Assembly (NCBI GenBank): GCA_002456995.1
Contig: NTKC01000012.1
Span: 1-46,498, forward strand
Source: Candidatus Thioglobus sp. MED-G25
GTDB taxonomy: Bacteria; Pseudomonadota; Gammaproteobacteria; Arenicellales; UBA868
Direction: 5' to 3'
DNA: 46,498 bases
Shown here: positions 1 through 7,694 of the stretch, one piece after another
Numbering within the stretch: the stretch's first letter is position 1
Layout of the letters: each line of letters starts with the position of its first letter
The notes under the pieces: generated by a model
The model's database searches: none
What the model saw: the letters and a program-made list of their open reading frames with translations, nothing else
Told to the model about the DNA's origin: nothing
Translations under genes and position numbers: made by a program

Positions 1-915
1 GCAGGTGAGATCACGTTTCTTTCGGGTTCAAAACTCAAGTCTGAGCTACAAGGCTGTACCGCGGCTGCCGTGATCCTGCGTCAAGAGGACTGTTCAGCCT
101 GGGATGGTGCAGCAATTGTTTGTGACGATCCCCACGCAGCCTACGCTCAGATTGCAAGGATTCTGGACAGCTCTCCCAGACAGGAGCCCGGTATCCATTC
201 ATCTGCAGTTGTTTCTGATGATGCGATCATCGGTGAGTTGGCCTCTATCGGGGCTAACTGTGTTGTCGAGGCGGGTTGTGATATCGGTAGCGGTGTTGTC
301 CTTGGACCAGGATGTGTCATCGGTCAAGGAGCAAAACTCGGTGAGGATAGTCGATTGACCGCCAATGTGACTGTCTGTCACGGTGTGCATATCGGTAAGC
401 GATGTGTCGTGCAGAGTGGCACTGTATTGGGCAGCGACGGGTTCGGCAACACCCATGAGGAGGGTCGATGGACGCGCATTCCACAGCTGGGAGGTTTAAT
501 TGTTGGAGACGATGTCCAGATCGGTGCCGGCACAGCCATAGACCGGGGAGCCTTGGGTGATACCAAGATTGGAAATGGGGTTGTAATCGATAATCTGGTT
601 CACATCGCACATAACGTGGTCATTGGTGAGCATACGGCGATCGCGGCTTGTGTGGCGATTGCGGGCAGTACCGTGATCGGTAGTCGCTGTACTTTAGCGG
701 GTGTCGTTGGTGTCGCAGACCACGTGACTATCGCCGACGACGTACACCTGACTGGTATGGCTATGGTGACCGGCTCCATATCCGAAGCTGGCACGTATTC
801 ATCTGGGACTGGTTTAATGCCGAATCGGGAGTGGCGGCGCAGTGCGGTTCGGTTCAGACAGCTAGATGACTTGGTCAAGCGACTGGTAGCTCTGGAGCAG
901 AAGAATTCGGACTAA
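1..915 (+). CDS. lpxD: LpxD, UDP-3-O-(3-hydroxyacyl)glucosamine N-acyltransferase (5' end outside window)
   Basis: The reading frame is open from base 1, so the N terminus is cut off; about 304 residues are visible, against roughly 340 in E. coli LpxD. The protein transfers a 3-hydroxyacyl chain from acyl-ACP to the 2-amino group of UDP-3-O-acylglucosamine, the third step of lipid A synthesis. Hexapeptide repeats of a left-handed beta-helix fill the middle. The segment [10 protein letters not shown] carries the catalytic His of the family, GSDGFG is the conserved loop before it, and the C-terminal helix region ([12 protein letters not shown], then [12 protein letters not shown]) matches LpxD rather than LpxA. 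The usual fabZ-lpxA-lpxB genes do not follow; phoB begins 114 bases downstream. It may therefore be a second, stand-alone LpxD or lie in a rearranged cluster. The family assignment is secure. Confidence 0.95.
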   Translation, partial: AGEITFLSGSKLKSELQGCTAAAVILRQEDCSAWDGAAIVCDDPHAAYAQIARILDSSPRQEPGIHSSAVVSDDAIIGELASIGANCVVEAGCDIGSGVVLGPGCVIGQGAKLGEDSRLTANVTVCHGVHIGKRCVVQSGTVLGSDGFGNTHEEGRWTRIPQLGGLIVGDDVQIGAGTAIDRGALGDTKIGNGVVIDNLVHIAHNVVIGEHTAIAACVAIAGSTVIGSRCTLAGVVGVADHVTIADDVHLTGMAMVTGSISEAGTYSSGTGLMPNREWRRSAVRFRQLDDLVKRLVALEQKNSD

Positions 916-961
916 GTGGTGGCAGCACAGTCAGAAAATGTCCAATCCTTGATTGGCCGGA

Positions 962-979
962 CTGTCATAAAATGGTAAC
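962..979 (+). promoter_or_regulatory. Possible Pho box upstream of phoB
   Basis: CTGTCAT, a 4-base AT-rich spacer and TGGTAAC form a 7-4-7 arrangement with the 11-base period of PhoB sites. The first half matches the CTGTCAT consensus perfectly; the second is degenerate. It lies 50 bases before the phoB start, where autoregulation would be expected. Inference from sequence only. Confidence 0.5.
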
Positions 980-1029
980 AATAAGTCGATTTAATCTTGG
1001 CTTTTGACTAGTTTAATAGGAAGTAGGTT

Positions 1030-1719
1030 ATGCCGGCACCTACGATTCTAATCGTAGAAGACGACGTTGCAATTCGTGAGATGCTCCGCTTCGTTTTACA
1101 GCAAGAGAATTTTGATATTGTGGAAGCTGAGGATGCTGAGTACGCTCAAGCCCAAATTGACTTAATCCATCCTAGTCTAATTCTATTGGACTGGATGCTT
1201 CCTGGAATAAGCGGAGTAGAGTTTGCCCGTCGATTAAAAAGAGGAGCACGGACTCGTAATATTCCGATTGTTTTGATTACCGCCCGAGGAGAGGAGACTG
1301 ATAAGGTAAAAGGCTTAGAAAGCGGGGCCGATGACTACGTCACGAAACCGTTTTCTACGCGAGAACTAGTTGCTCGAATTAGAGCAGTGCTCCGTCGTAG
1401 TTCGCCCCATGAAAGTAATGAAGTCGTGGAATCTGGTGGACTAACACTTAATCCAATAGTACGTCAGGTTGTCGCTGATGGGAAAGTTGTAGATTTAGGA
1501 CCTACTGAATTCAAACTGCTGCATTTCTTTATAACGCACGAAGGACGGGTCTATGAACGTGGTCAGTTATTGGATTTAGTGTGGGGAGTAAATACTTTTG
1601 TTGAGGAAAGAACAGTTGATGTAAGTGTGAGGCGTTTGCGTCACGCATTGGAACCACACGGCTGTGACAATCTTGTGCAGACTGTCCGTGGTTTCGGCTA
1701 TCGATTTTCCAGTACTTAA
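1030..1719 (+). CDS. phoB: PhoB, phosphate regulon response regulator (OmpR/PhoB family)
   Basis: A 229-residue two-domain response regulator. The receiver domain (about residues 5-120) has the acidic pair D11/D12, the phosphoacceptor D54 in LLDWMLPG, T84 and K106 (VTKPF). The C-terminal winged helix (about 135-227) has the [12 protein letters not shown] and [11 protein letters not shown] segments typical of PhoB. When phosphorylated by PhoR it binds Pho boxes and controls genes for phosphate acquisition. The ATG at 1030 follows an AAGTAGG purine stretch. phoR starts 2 bases after the stop, so the two are co-transcribed. The pit-DUF47 pair immediately downstream supports PhoB rather than another OmpR-family regulator. 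Its base composition is visibly AT-richer than lpxD before it. Confidence 0.93.
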   Translation: MPAPTILIVEDDVAIREMLRFVLQQENFDIVEAEDAEYAQAQIDLIHPSLILLDWMLPGISGVEFARRLKRGARTRNIPIVLITARGEETDKVKGLESGADDYVTKPFSTRELVARIRAVLRRSSPHESNEVVESGGLTLNPIVRQVVADGKVVDLGPTEFKLLHFFITHEGRVYERGQLLDLVWGVNTFVEERTVDVSVRRLRHALEPHGCDNLVQTVRGFGYRFSST

Positions 1720-1721
1720 AC

Positions 1722-3077
1722 ATGAAAAAAATAGACTATCCATGGTCGTTGGAGTTGTTAGTGCTCGTTGTACCGTTCGGGATTGGGGGGGCTATAGGCT
1801 ATTTCTACGAAGTGCTATTCCCAATGCTTGCTCTGGTCGCAAGCTTTGTAGTGATTCTCTATCTACTGCAATATCACCTTATAACAATCAACTTCAGCGC
1901 GAACGCCAAAACTTTTCTATCAAGCAATTATCTTACTCCGATAGGTCGGGTGTTGTATGCCACTATGGAGGAGCAGAATGATGAGATTGAATCATTGGTG
2001 TTGGAGGTAGAGCGACTTACATTAAGAGCAGAAAAGAGAAAAGATAAAATCGCGAGTGCCGTTCGCGGATTTCGTGATTCGCTGTCTGCATTACCTGATG
2101 CGATCGTAGCGCTTGACCGAAACAATCGGATTGAATGGTGGAACAAGGCTGCGACCGAGTTACTTGGCTTGTCTGCGTCATCGGACCAAGGCAAGCGTAT
2201 TGAAGTAATCATTTCTTCTCGCGAGTTCCAGGAATTTACAAGGCTAGTTACATCAAACCAACAACTTGAAGTTCAGTCACCAATTACTTCAGACAAAATT
2301 TTATCTATACAAATTACACAGTACGGTGATGGGCAGCGTTTGTTACAGGCTCGAGACGTCACATTAGTTCGTCAACTTGAGAGTGTGCGTCAAGATTTCG
2401 TAGCCAACGCGTCACACGAATTACGAACACCACTAACCGTAATACACGGGTATCTAGAATCTTTAATAGATAGTTCAGTTAAGGATCAAGTCCAACTAAC
2501 CACAGTCTTGAATCAGATGTATCAGCAAACAACACGAATTAAAGGGATTGTGGAAGATATGTTGACGCTTTCCCATCTTGAACAGGAAACTGAACGACCA
2601 ACTCAACCGGTTGACGTCGATCGCGTCCTGGAACAAGTGAAAAATGAAGCCGAAGCGCTTAGTGGCGAAAAGAATCATCAGATATCTGTTGATGCTGAGT
2701 CTGCTTACGTCATTGAATGGAGTGTTGAGGAAATTCGTAGTGTGTTATCTAATCTAACGGTTAACGCAGTTCGGTATACGCCACCGGGTGGTGATATAAA
2801 GATACGTTGGTGGGTGGAGGATAAGGGTGCCTATTTCTCGGTTGAAGATACTGGTATAGGCATTGACCCCAGTCATATATCTCGAATTACAGAGCGATTT
2901 TATCGAGTCGATGTTGCCAGATCTCGGGAGTCGGGTGGCACGGGTCTAGGTTTGGCAATCGTCAAGCATGTTTTGGCTCGAATGCAGGGAGATCTGATGG
3001 TGCACAGTACTCTAGGTAGCGGAAGTACATTTACTTGTTATTTCCCAATTCACCTAATTCAACGTCGTGTGGCTTGA
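1722..3077 (+). CDS. phoR: PhoR, phosphate regulon sensor histidine kinase
   Basis: A 451-residue membrane-anchored histidine kinase. Two hydrophobic segments near the N terminus (about residues 10-50) give the short hairpin anchor without a periplasmic sensor that is characteristic of PhoR. A PAS domain follows (about 115-210; LSALPDAIVALDRNNRIEWWN). The H box ASHELRTPL contains the phosphorylated His232, and the ATPase domain has the N box (NLTVNAVRYTPP), G1 (DTGIGI) and G2 (GGTGLGLAIV). It phosphorylates PhoB under phosphate limitation, in E. coli with input from PhoU and the Pst transporter. No pstSCAB-phoU is visible here; the PhoU-like DUF47 gene further on is a different family. Translation is probably coupled to phoB. 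Confidence 0.93.
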   Translation: MKKIDYPWSLELLVLVVPFGIGGAIGYFYEVLFPMLALVASFVVILYLLQYHLITINFSANAKTFLSSNYLTPIGRVLYATMEEQNDEIESLVLEVERLTLRAEKRKDKIASAVRGFRDSLSALPDAIVALDRNNRIEWWNKAATELLGLSASSDQGKRIEVIISSREFQEFTRLVTSNQQLEVQSPITSDKILSIQITQYGDGQRLLQARDVTLVRQLESVRQDFVANASHELRTPLTVIHGYLESLIDSSVKDQVQLTTVLNQMYQQTTRIKGIVEDMLTLSHLEQETERPTQPVDVDRVLEQVKNEAEALSGEKNHQISVDAESAYVIEWSVEEIRSVLSNLTVNAVRYTPPGGDIKIRWWVEDKGAYFSVEDTGIGIDPSHISRITERFYRVDVARSRESGGTGLGLAIVKHVLARMQGDLMVHSTLGSGSTFTCYFPIHLIQRRVA

Positions 3078-3100
3078 ACATCAAAGCCTTGTCATAGAGA

Positions 3101-3118
3101 CTGTAATTAACCTGTAAC
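3101..3118 (+). promoter_or_regulatory. Pho box upstream of pit
   Basis: CTGTAAT and CTGTAAC are separated by TAAC: two near-identical 7-mers at an exact 11-base period, the canonical PhoB half-site arrangement. It lies 86 bases before the pit start, in the phoR-pit gap. Whether PhoB activates or represses from here cannot be told; in Sinorhizobium meliloti PhoB represses a pit operon. Confidence 0.65.
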
Positions 3119-3152
3119 AAACTACCTTTAACCTATCGCATTATGGGAATAA

Positions 3153-3170
3153 CTGTTAACCCGCGTTAAA
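3153..3170 (+). promoter_or_regulatory. Second, weaker Pho-box-like repeat before pit
   Basis: CTGTTAA, CCCG, CGTTAAA: the GTTAA core repeats at an 11-base interval, as in PhoB sites, but departs more from consensus than the upstream copy. It ends 33 bases before the pit start codon, where bound PhoB would overlap the promoter or early transcript. Confidence 0.35.
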
Positions 3171-3203
3171 GTCATTTTTGGCAGGACGCGAGGATTGTTT
3201 GGA

Positions 3204-4457
3204 ATGGAATTCATCTCTCAGATACCTTTAGCACTCTGGATCGCTGGTGTCCTGGCCCTTTATATGGCCTGGGCGATTGGTGCCAATGATGTTGCTAATG
3301 CAATGGGTACCAGTGTGGGATCGGGCGCTCTTACAGTTGGCGCAGCAATTGTTGTCGCCGCAATTTTTGAGTTTGCTGGTGCATTCTTAGCTGGTGGGCA
3401 TGTGACCGATACGGTACGCAAAGGTATGTTGGATATATCTTTAATAGGCCGTGACCAGATGATTTATGGGATGTTGGGTTCGCTCGCGGCGGCTGGAACA
3501 CTGTTAGTGGGGGCCACGCGTTTCGGGTTACCAATCTCGACAACTCACTCAATTGTGGGTGCAATTGTTGGCTTTGGGGTGGTCAGTATCGGACCGGAAG
3601 TCGTCAATTGGGGAAAGATTGGTCAGATTGTGTTGTCGTGGCTGACATCGCCTTTGCTGGCAGGCGTAATTGCTTTTGGCATTTTTCAATTCACCCGAGC
3701 CAAGGTTCTAGACACAAAAGATCCTGTGGCGCAAATTCGAAAACTAGGCCCCGTTTTCTTTTTCTTTGTGTTTTTTATCATAGGGTTAGTGACATTATTC
3801 AAGGGCTTAAAGCCCTTGAAACTCGATCTCAATCTGACACAAGCACTGATTGGATCAACGCTATTGGGCTTGACTGGGGCCGGCCTCGGCATATTGTTGA
3901 TACGGCGAGTACAACTGGGTGAGGAAGATCCAAAACATCGATTCAGTCGTGTTGAAAAGATCTTTGTGGTGCTCCAAATCCTGACGGCTTGTGCTATCGC
4001 ATTTGCACACGGCTCTAACGATGTGGCCAACGCGATTGGCCCCTTGGCAGCGATCAGCAGTGCAATCAGTGGGGCCGACCTAGGTGGAAAAGCGACCGTT
4101 TCACCCTGGATGTTGGCAATTGGGGGCATTGGAATTGTAATCGGTCTTGCCACCTGGGGTTATCGGGTGATGGAGACCGTGGGTAAGCGCATTACAGAAC
4201 TCACACCCAGTCGAGGTTTTGCAGCTGAACTTGCGGCTGCGACCACGATCGTAGTTGCGTCTCGCATGGGTATACCTATATCGACAACGCACACTTTGGT
4301 CGGCGCGGTGCTGGGTGTGGGGCTCGCTCGGGGTATCAGTGCACTGGACATGCGTGTCGTCGGAAAAATTATTGCATCGTGGGTTGCTACACTGCCCATA
4401 GCGGCAGGACTGTCTATGTTTTTCTATTTCTTTTTCAAAGGCCTCTTAGGGGGGTAG
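3204..4457 (+). CDS. pit: PiT-family inorganic phosphate transporter
   Basis: A 417-residue polytopic inner-membrane protein that imports phosphate, probably as metal-phosphate with protons; PiT carriers also admit arsenate. The two inverted PiT signature repeats are clear: GANDVANAMGTSVGSGAL near the N terminus and AHGSNDVANAIGPLAAI in the second half. Each is followed by the paired PISTTHS/PISTTHT motif. About ten hydrophobic segments are visible, with a charged cytoplasmic loop near the centre (RRVQLGEEDPKHRFSRVEK). A TTG at 3195 is an in-frame alternative start, but ATG 3204 sits 9 bases after AGGA and is preferred. Pho-box-like repeats precede it, and a DUF47 gene follows after 9 bases, the usual pit partner arrangement. 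Confidence 0.93.
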   Translation: MEFISQIPLALWIAGVLALYMAWAIGANDVANAMGTSVGSGALTVGAAIVVAAIFEFAGAFLAGGHVTDTVRKGMLDISLIGRDQMIYGMLGSLAAAGTLLVGATRFGLPISTTHSIVGAIVGFGVVSIGPEVVNWGKIGQIVLSWLTSPLLAGVIAFGIFQFTRAKVLDTKDPVAQIRKLGPVFFFFVFFIIGLVTLFKGLKPLKLDLNLTQALIGSTLLGLTGAGLGILLIRRVQLGEEDPKHRFSRVEKIFVVLQILTACAIAFAHGSNDVANAIGPLAAISSAISGADLGGKATVSPWMLAIGGIGIVIGLATWGYRVMETVGKRITELTPSRGFAAELAAATTIVVASRMGIPISTTHTLVGAVLGVGLARGISALDMRVVGKIIASWVATLPIAAGLSMFFYFFFKGLLGG

Positions 4458-4466
4458 GAGCTAACT

Positions 4467-5135
4467 ATGGCGTGGATTGACAAGCTAGTCGGAAAATCGC
4501 CAATCGGCCCAATGCAGCAACACATGCAAGTGGCCGTACTCTGTGCGCAAGAGGTGATACCGCTGCTCGAAGCAATGGCAGCGGGTGACGATAAAGCGAT
4601 TCGTGAGCGCCGAGCAGAGATTGATCGGTTGGAGCATGAAGCGGATGAACTCAAGCACGAGATTCGCAGTCATATGCCCAGGCGATTTATGATGGCAATA
4701 GACCGCCGAACGATGTTGGAGATTCTGGACTGTCAGGATTCGATAGCGGATGTCACGCAGGATATCGCTGAGTTGGCTGATCAACGCAGTATGCATTTAC
4801 CGGAATCGCTTAAGGAACCTGTTCTGACTCTGGCCCAGAGTGTTATGTCTGCCTGTGAACAAGGTCAACGAATCGTCGATGAACTGGATGAATTAGTTGA
4901 AACGGGATTTGGTGAAGGGGAGGTCGCTCGCGTTGACGAAATGGTGAGGGAACTGGGTCGTCTAGAGAGTCAAACGGATGCGGAATTGGACCGTGCTGCA
5001 CGGGCACTTTTTGCGATGGAGGAAGAATTGGGTGTCGCGACGGTCTTTTGGCACCAGATTATTCTCTGGATTGCAAACCTGGCCGATCTATCTGAGCGGG
5101 TCGGTAATCGCTTGCGTTTATTGATGGCGAACTAA
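4467..5135 (+). CDS. DUF47 (TIGR00153) PhoU-like Pit accessory protein
   Basis: A 222-residue, mostly helical, soluble protein. The acidic EHEADELKHEIRSHMPRRF segment around residues 55-75 and the following DRRTMLEILDCQDSIADVTQDIAEL are characteristic of the DUF47 family, whose fold resembles PhoU. Members are nearly always next to PiT genes and are thought to modulate transport, in some species being needed for Pit activity. It starts 9 bases after the pit stop, with TAGGAG just upstream, so the two form one operon. The acidic clusters fit the metal binding seen in PhoU-like proteins. The exact regulatory role is unknown. The family assignment is firm. Confidence 0.88.
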   Translation: MAWIDKLVGKSPIGPMQQHMQVAVLCAQEVIPLLEAMAAGDDKAIRERRAEIDRLEHEADELKHEIRSHMPRRFMMAIDRRTMLEILDCQDSIADVTQDIAELADQRSMHLPESLKEPVLTLAQSVMSACEQGQRIVDELDELVETGFGEGEVARVDEMVRELGRLESQTDAELDRAARALFAMEEELGVATVFWHQIILWIANLADLSERVGNRLRLLMAN

Positions 5136-5179
5136 GTAGGTAGTTAACTGCGACCTGCATCAAGTTGGAATGATTTAGT

Positions 5180-5854
5180 CTATTTTGATTGTTGTCGTGA
5201 CACGAGCCAGCCTATGGTGAGTGTCGCCACTAGTGCACCAACAAGCTGAGCCAGTATGAAACCGGGTGCATGTGCCGGATAGATGCCACTAAAAGTATCG
5301 GTAAGGCTACGGGCGATAGTGACGGCCGGATTGGCGAACGATGTTGAAGCTGTAAACCAGTAAGCAGCTGTGATGTACAGGCCAACCATGTAAGCGACCG
5401 CTTCGGGTCGCCAGCGTAAGGTGCCCAGGATGGTAGCGACCAGCCCGAACGTTGCTACGCCTTCAGAAAACCATTGAGCACCGCCCGTTCGTACGTGACT
5501 GGATAGCTGAAAAATCTCCTGTGCAAACATCAGGTGTGCGGACCAGGTACCAATTATTCCGCCTATCACCTGTACTACAACGTAGGCGATGGCTGCACCG
5601 ATAGTGATTTCCCGACGGATGAGAAACGACAGGGTGACCGCAGGGTTGAAATGGGCACCGGATACAGGTCCAAAGATGGTGATCAGTACGACCAGGATGG
5701 CACCGGTGGGAATGGTATTTCCCAAAAGTGCAATGGCTACGTTACCACCCGCAAGGTTCTCCGCCATGATCCCAGAGCCCACTACGGTGGCGAGAAGCAG
5801 GGCTGTGCCCAATGTTTCTGCGACTAGCCGTCGTGGTAGATCAAACTGCAACAT
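5180..5854 (-). CDS. Aquaglyceroporin (MIP family), probable arsenite channel of the ars operon
   Basis: A 224-residue membrane protein of the major intrinsic protein family. Both half-helix pore motifs are present: HFNPAVT in the first half and FANPAVT in the second, with about six hydrophobic helices between and around them. It begins 3 bases after arsC ends and is the last gene of an arsR-arsC-aqp operon. In Sinorhizobium meliloti, AqpS in an ars operon lets arsenite made by ArsC leave down its gradient, replacing an ArsB or Acr3 pump. The same role is inferred here because no pump gene is visible in the window. A general water or glycerol channel cannot be excluded from sequence, but the context favours arsenite export. 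Confidence 0.87.
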   Translation of the reverse strand: MLQFDLPRRLVAETLGTALLLATVVGSGIMAENLAGGNVAIALLGNTIPTGAILVVLITIFGPVSGAHFNPAVTLSFLIRREITIGAAIAYVVVQVIGGIIGTWSAHLMFAQEIFQLSSHVRTGGAQWFSEGVATFGLVATILGTLRWRPEAVAYMVGLYITAAYWFTASTSFANPAVTIARSLTDTFSGIYPAHAPGFILAQLVGALVATLTIGWLVSRQQSK

Positions 5855-5857
5855 GAC

Positions 5858-6379
5858 TTAAAAAGTTTCCGGTGTTGATTGAACAATACTTGGTTCAGTC
5901 ACTACAAGTCGTGACCGTAGTTCAGTATTGTCGGATGAATCGTTAGCTAACTGAATAAAAGTGCTTATCCGTTTGCTTAGCTGTTGGTAGGTAGCAGTGA
6001 ACGCCTGCGTAACATCATCATCCGATCCTTCAACAGCAGCAGGATCTGGAAGTCCCCAGTGTACCGTCGCTGGTTGACCCGACCAGATGGGACAGGTTTC
6101 AGCCGCGGCGTTATCGCAGACTGTGAATATAAAATTGATTTGGGGTGCAGATGCTCCGGTGAATTCGTCCCAACTCTTTGAGCGCAGGTGTTCAGTGCGG
6201 TGGCCCAGGTTTTTTAGCAGGTTCAACGCTGCGGGGTGAATCTCGCCACGGGGAAAGCTGCCGGCACTGTAGGCTGTAAATTGATCATTTCCCATACGTT
6301 CGAGTATCGCTTCGGCGAGGATGCTGCGCGCAGAATTGCCGGTACAGAGAAACAGTACATTGCAGCTTGTAAAAATCAT
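5858..6379 (-). CDS. arsC: ArsC, arsenate reductase of the low-molecular-weight phosphatase family
   Basis: A 173-residue cytoplasmic enzyme reducing arsenate to arsenite. The N-terminal P-loop is CTGNSARS, giving C12-X5-R18. A second cysteine pair, C88 and C96 (VCDNAAAETC), lies where thioredoxin-coupled ArsC enzymes have their resolving cysteines, and D112 in LPDP is the general acid. This pattern marks an arsenate reductase rather than a protein tyrosine phosphatase. About 35 residues at the C terminus extend beyond the usual end of short family members and show no recognisable motif. It starts 29 bases after arsR and stops 3 bases before the aquaporin gene. Electron donor (thioredoxin or glutaredoxin) is inferred from the cysteine layout only. 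Confidence 0.9.
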   Translation of the reverse strand: MIFTSCNVLFLCTGNSARSILAEAILERMGNDQFTAYSAGSFPRGEIHPAALNLLKNLGHRTEHLRSKSWDEFTGASAPQINFIFTVCDNAAAETCPIWSGQPATVHWGLPDPAAVEGSDDDVTQAFTATYQQLSKRISTFIQLANDSSDNTELRSRLVVTEPSIVQSTPETF

Positions 6380-6408
6380 ATCGTCACTCGCTACGGAAAA
6401 TCATACAA

Positions 6409-6756
6409 CTAGGCGGCTGCTGTACGCCGTCGAGCCGGTGGAGATGAGAGCAGTGGCCCACACAGCTCGGGTTTTCCGTTGCAACAATCCTGAACGAGGT
6501 GGCTGAGTAGTTGTTGAATCCCGTCGGGATCAATACGGTAGACAATCGAGCGTCCAAATCGTGTCGAACTCAATAAGCCAGCGCGGGTCAGGATGGCCAG
6601 ATGTGTAGACAGTGTGTTGTGAGGGATCGCCAGTTTCAGGGCGATCTCTCCAGCTGCAAGACCAGCGGGACTATTTCGGACAAGGAGCCTGAACACTTGC
6701 AGGCGACTGGTCTGCGCAAGTGCAGATAGGGCATTGACCGCATGTGTCTCGTCCAT
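6409..6756 (-). CDS. arsR: ArsR-family metalloregulatory repressor
   Basis: A 115-residue winged-helix repressor with the recognition region GEIALKLAIPHNTLSTHLAIL followed by a beta-wing (RFGRSIVYRID). Near the C terminus the segment CCNGKPELC holds three cysteines, resembling the C-terminal As(III) site of Acidithiobacillus-type ArsR rather than the ELCVCDL site of the plasmid R773 type. It should release operator DNA on binding arsenite. An in-frame start exists 81 bases upstream, but the ATG at 6756 is preferred: the upstream extension does not resemble the family, and it would place a perfect inverted repeat, the likely operator, inside the coding region. It is first in the operon with arsC and the aquaporin. 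Confidence 0.87.
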   Translation of the reverse strand: MDETHAVNALSALAQTSRLQVFRLLVRNSPAGLAAGEIALKLAIPHNTLSTHLAILTRAGLLSSTRFGRSIVYRIDPDGIQQLLSHLVQDCCNGKPELCGPLLSSPPARRRTAAA

Positions 6757-6765
6757 ATGTCGAGT

Positions 6766-6779
6766 ATTATCGAAATAAT
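6766..6779 (-). promoter_or_regulatory. Inverted repeat, probable ArsR operator
   Basis: ATTAT-CGAA-ATAAT is a perfect 5-base inverted repeat 9 bases before the arsR start. On the minus strand it overlaps a GATAAT that could serve as a -10 element, so a bound repressor would block initiation. Assignment to ArsR rests on position only. Confidence 0.5.
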
Positions 6780-6986
6780 GGTTGGTTGCAAGATCAAGGT
6801 GAGGCTTATTGGTTAGTTCGATGACATCTGGCGGCACAGGGTCTCAAGCGCATACAATGCGCGTCGATAGTAAGGGCACGTCCTAGGATAGGGGCCAAAT
6901 CTCTTTGGCTGGAATCATTAATCCGTGAGCTGTCAGCGTGCTGCCAACGTTTCATTGACATCTAGGGTCTGATTTAGGAGCACGCT

Positions 6987-7691
6987 GTGTCCCAGGAAGT
7001 TTTGTCTGCCAGTAATCCACCGAAGCGGGTATCCGGCGAGCCTGTGGTTAGACCCAGAGATGCGAGTTCTCTCATCGTAACTCAGCGGGAACGACAAAAG
7101 ATATTTGTGCTGATGGGTCGGCGAAGTCCGACGGCGCGGTTCATGCCTGGCGTTTTTGTTTTTCCTGGTGGCGCCGTTTCGTCCGGTGACGGTCGCGTGT
7201 TGCCTGCTACCGAACTCGATCCCACCTATGGCACGTTGATGGGGGTTGGCCAATCACAAAGCCGAGCACGCGCTTTGGCGATGGCAGCAATTCGGGAAAC
7301 CTGGGAAGAAACTGGATTAGTTGTCGGTGTTGCCGGCCAGCTCAAGGGTAGTCGGGCACCGTCATGGGAGGCGATTCGGTCGCTTAATCGGGTTCCCGAT
7401 CTCCAGCACCTTGGGTATGTGGGTCGTGCCATAACGCCATCATTCAGCAAGATTCGTTTTCACGCCAGGTTCTTTACCGTCGATGCTCACCATCTTAGCG
7501 GTGAAATTCAGGGTGACGGTGAGCTGGTTGAAGTAGGCTGGTGGAACGTTGCGACTCTTGACGATCTGCCGATGCGTGGAGTCACCCGGTTTATGTTGGA
7601 TCGTGCCGTCGGGCTTGTGCGTGGGGAGGTCGAAGAAAGGCCTACGCCTATTTTTCGTTGGCGCGGCAGCCGCCGTGTTGCCTGGCGTTGA
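6987..7691 (+). CDS. Nudix hydrolase with long insertion in the Nudix box
   Basis: A 234-residue Nudix-fold protein. The catalytic helix is clear in AAIRETWEETGLVV (the REx2EExGx part of the Nudix box), preceded by FVFPGG. Between this GG and the RE motif lie about 35 residues, longer than the compact GX5EX7REUXEE arrangement, as in NUDT7/NUDT8/NUDT19-like hydrolases of CoA or nucleotide substrates. The substrate cannot be deduced. The GTG start at 6987 is supported by TAGGAG 6 bases upstream. Its 3' end is 3 bases from that of an MBL-fold hydrolase on the other strand. The first 25 residues look disordered, and no signal peptide is visible. Confidence 0.85.
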   Translation: MSQEVLSASNPPKRVSGEPVVRPRDASSLIVTQRERQKIFVLMGRRSPTARFMPGVFVFPGGAVSSGDGRVLPATELDPTYGTLMGVGQSQSRARALAMAAIRETWEETGLVVGVAGQLKGSRAPSWEAIRSLNRVPDLQHLGYVGRAITPSFSKIRFHARFFTVDAHHLSGEIQGDGELVEVGWWNVATLDDLPMRGVTRFMLDRAVGLVRGEVEERPTPIFRWRGSRRVAWR

Positions 7692-7694
7692 GGG

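Noticed and set aside
940-962. Possible hairpin GTCCAAT...ATTGG-CC-GGAC after lpxD
   Set aside because: It has a bulged, weak stem and no T-run, and runs into the putative Pho box, so a terminator call is not supported.
3686-4153. A 155-codon minus-strand frame inside pit
   Set aside because: It is antisense to membrane helices of a clear PiT transporter, with low-complexity content and no motif.
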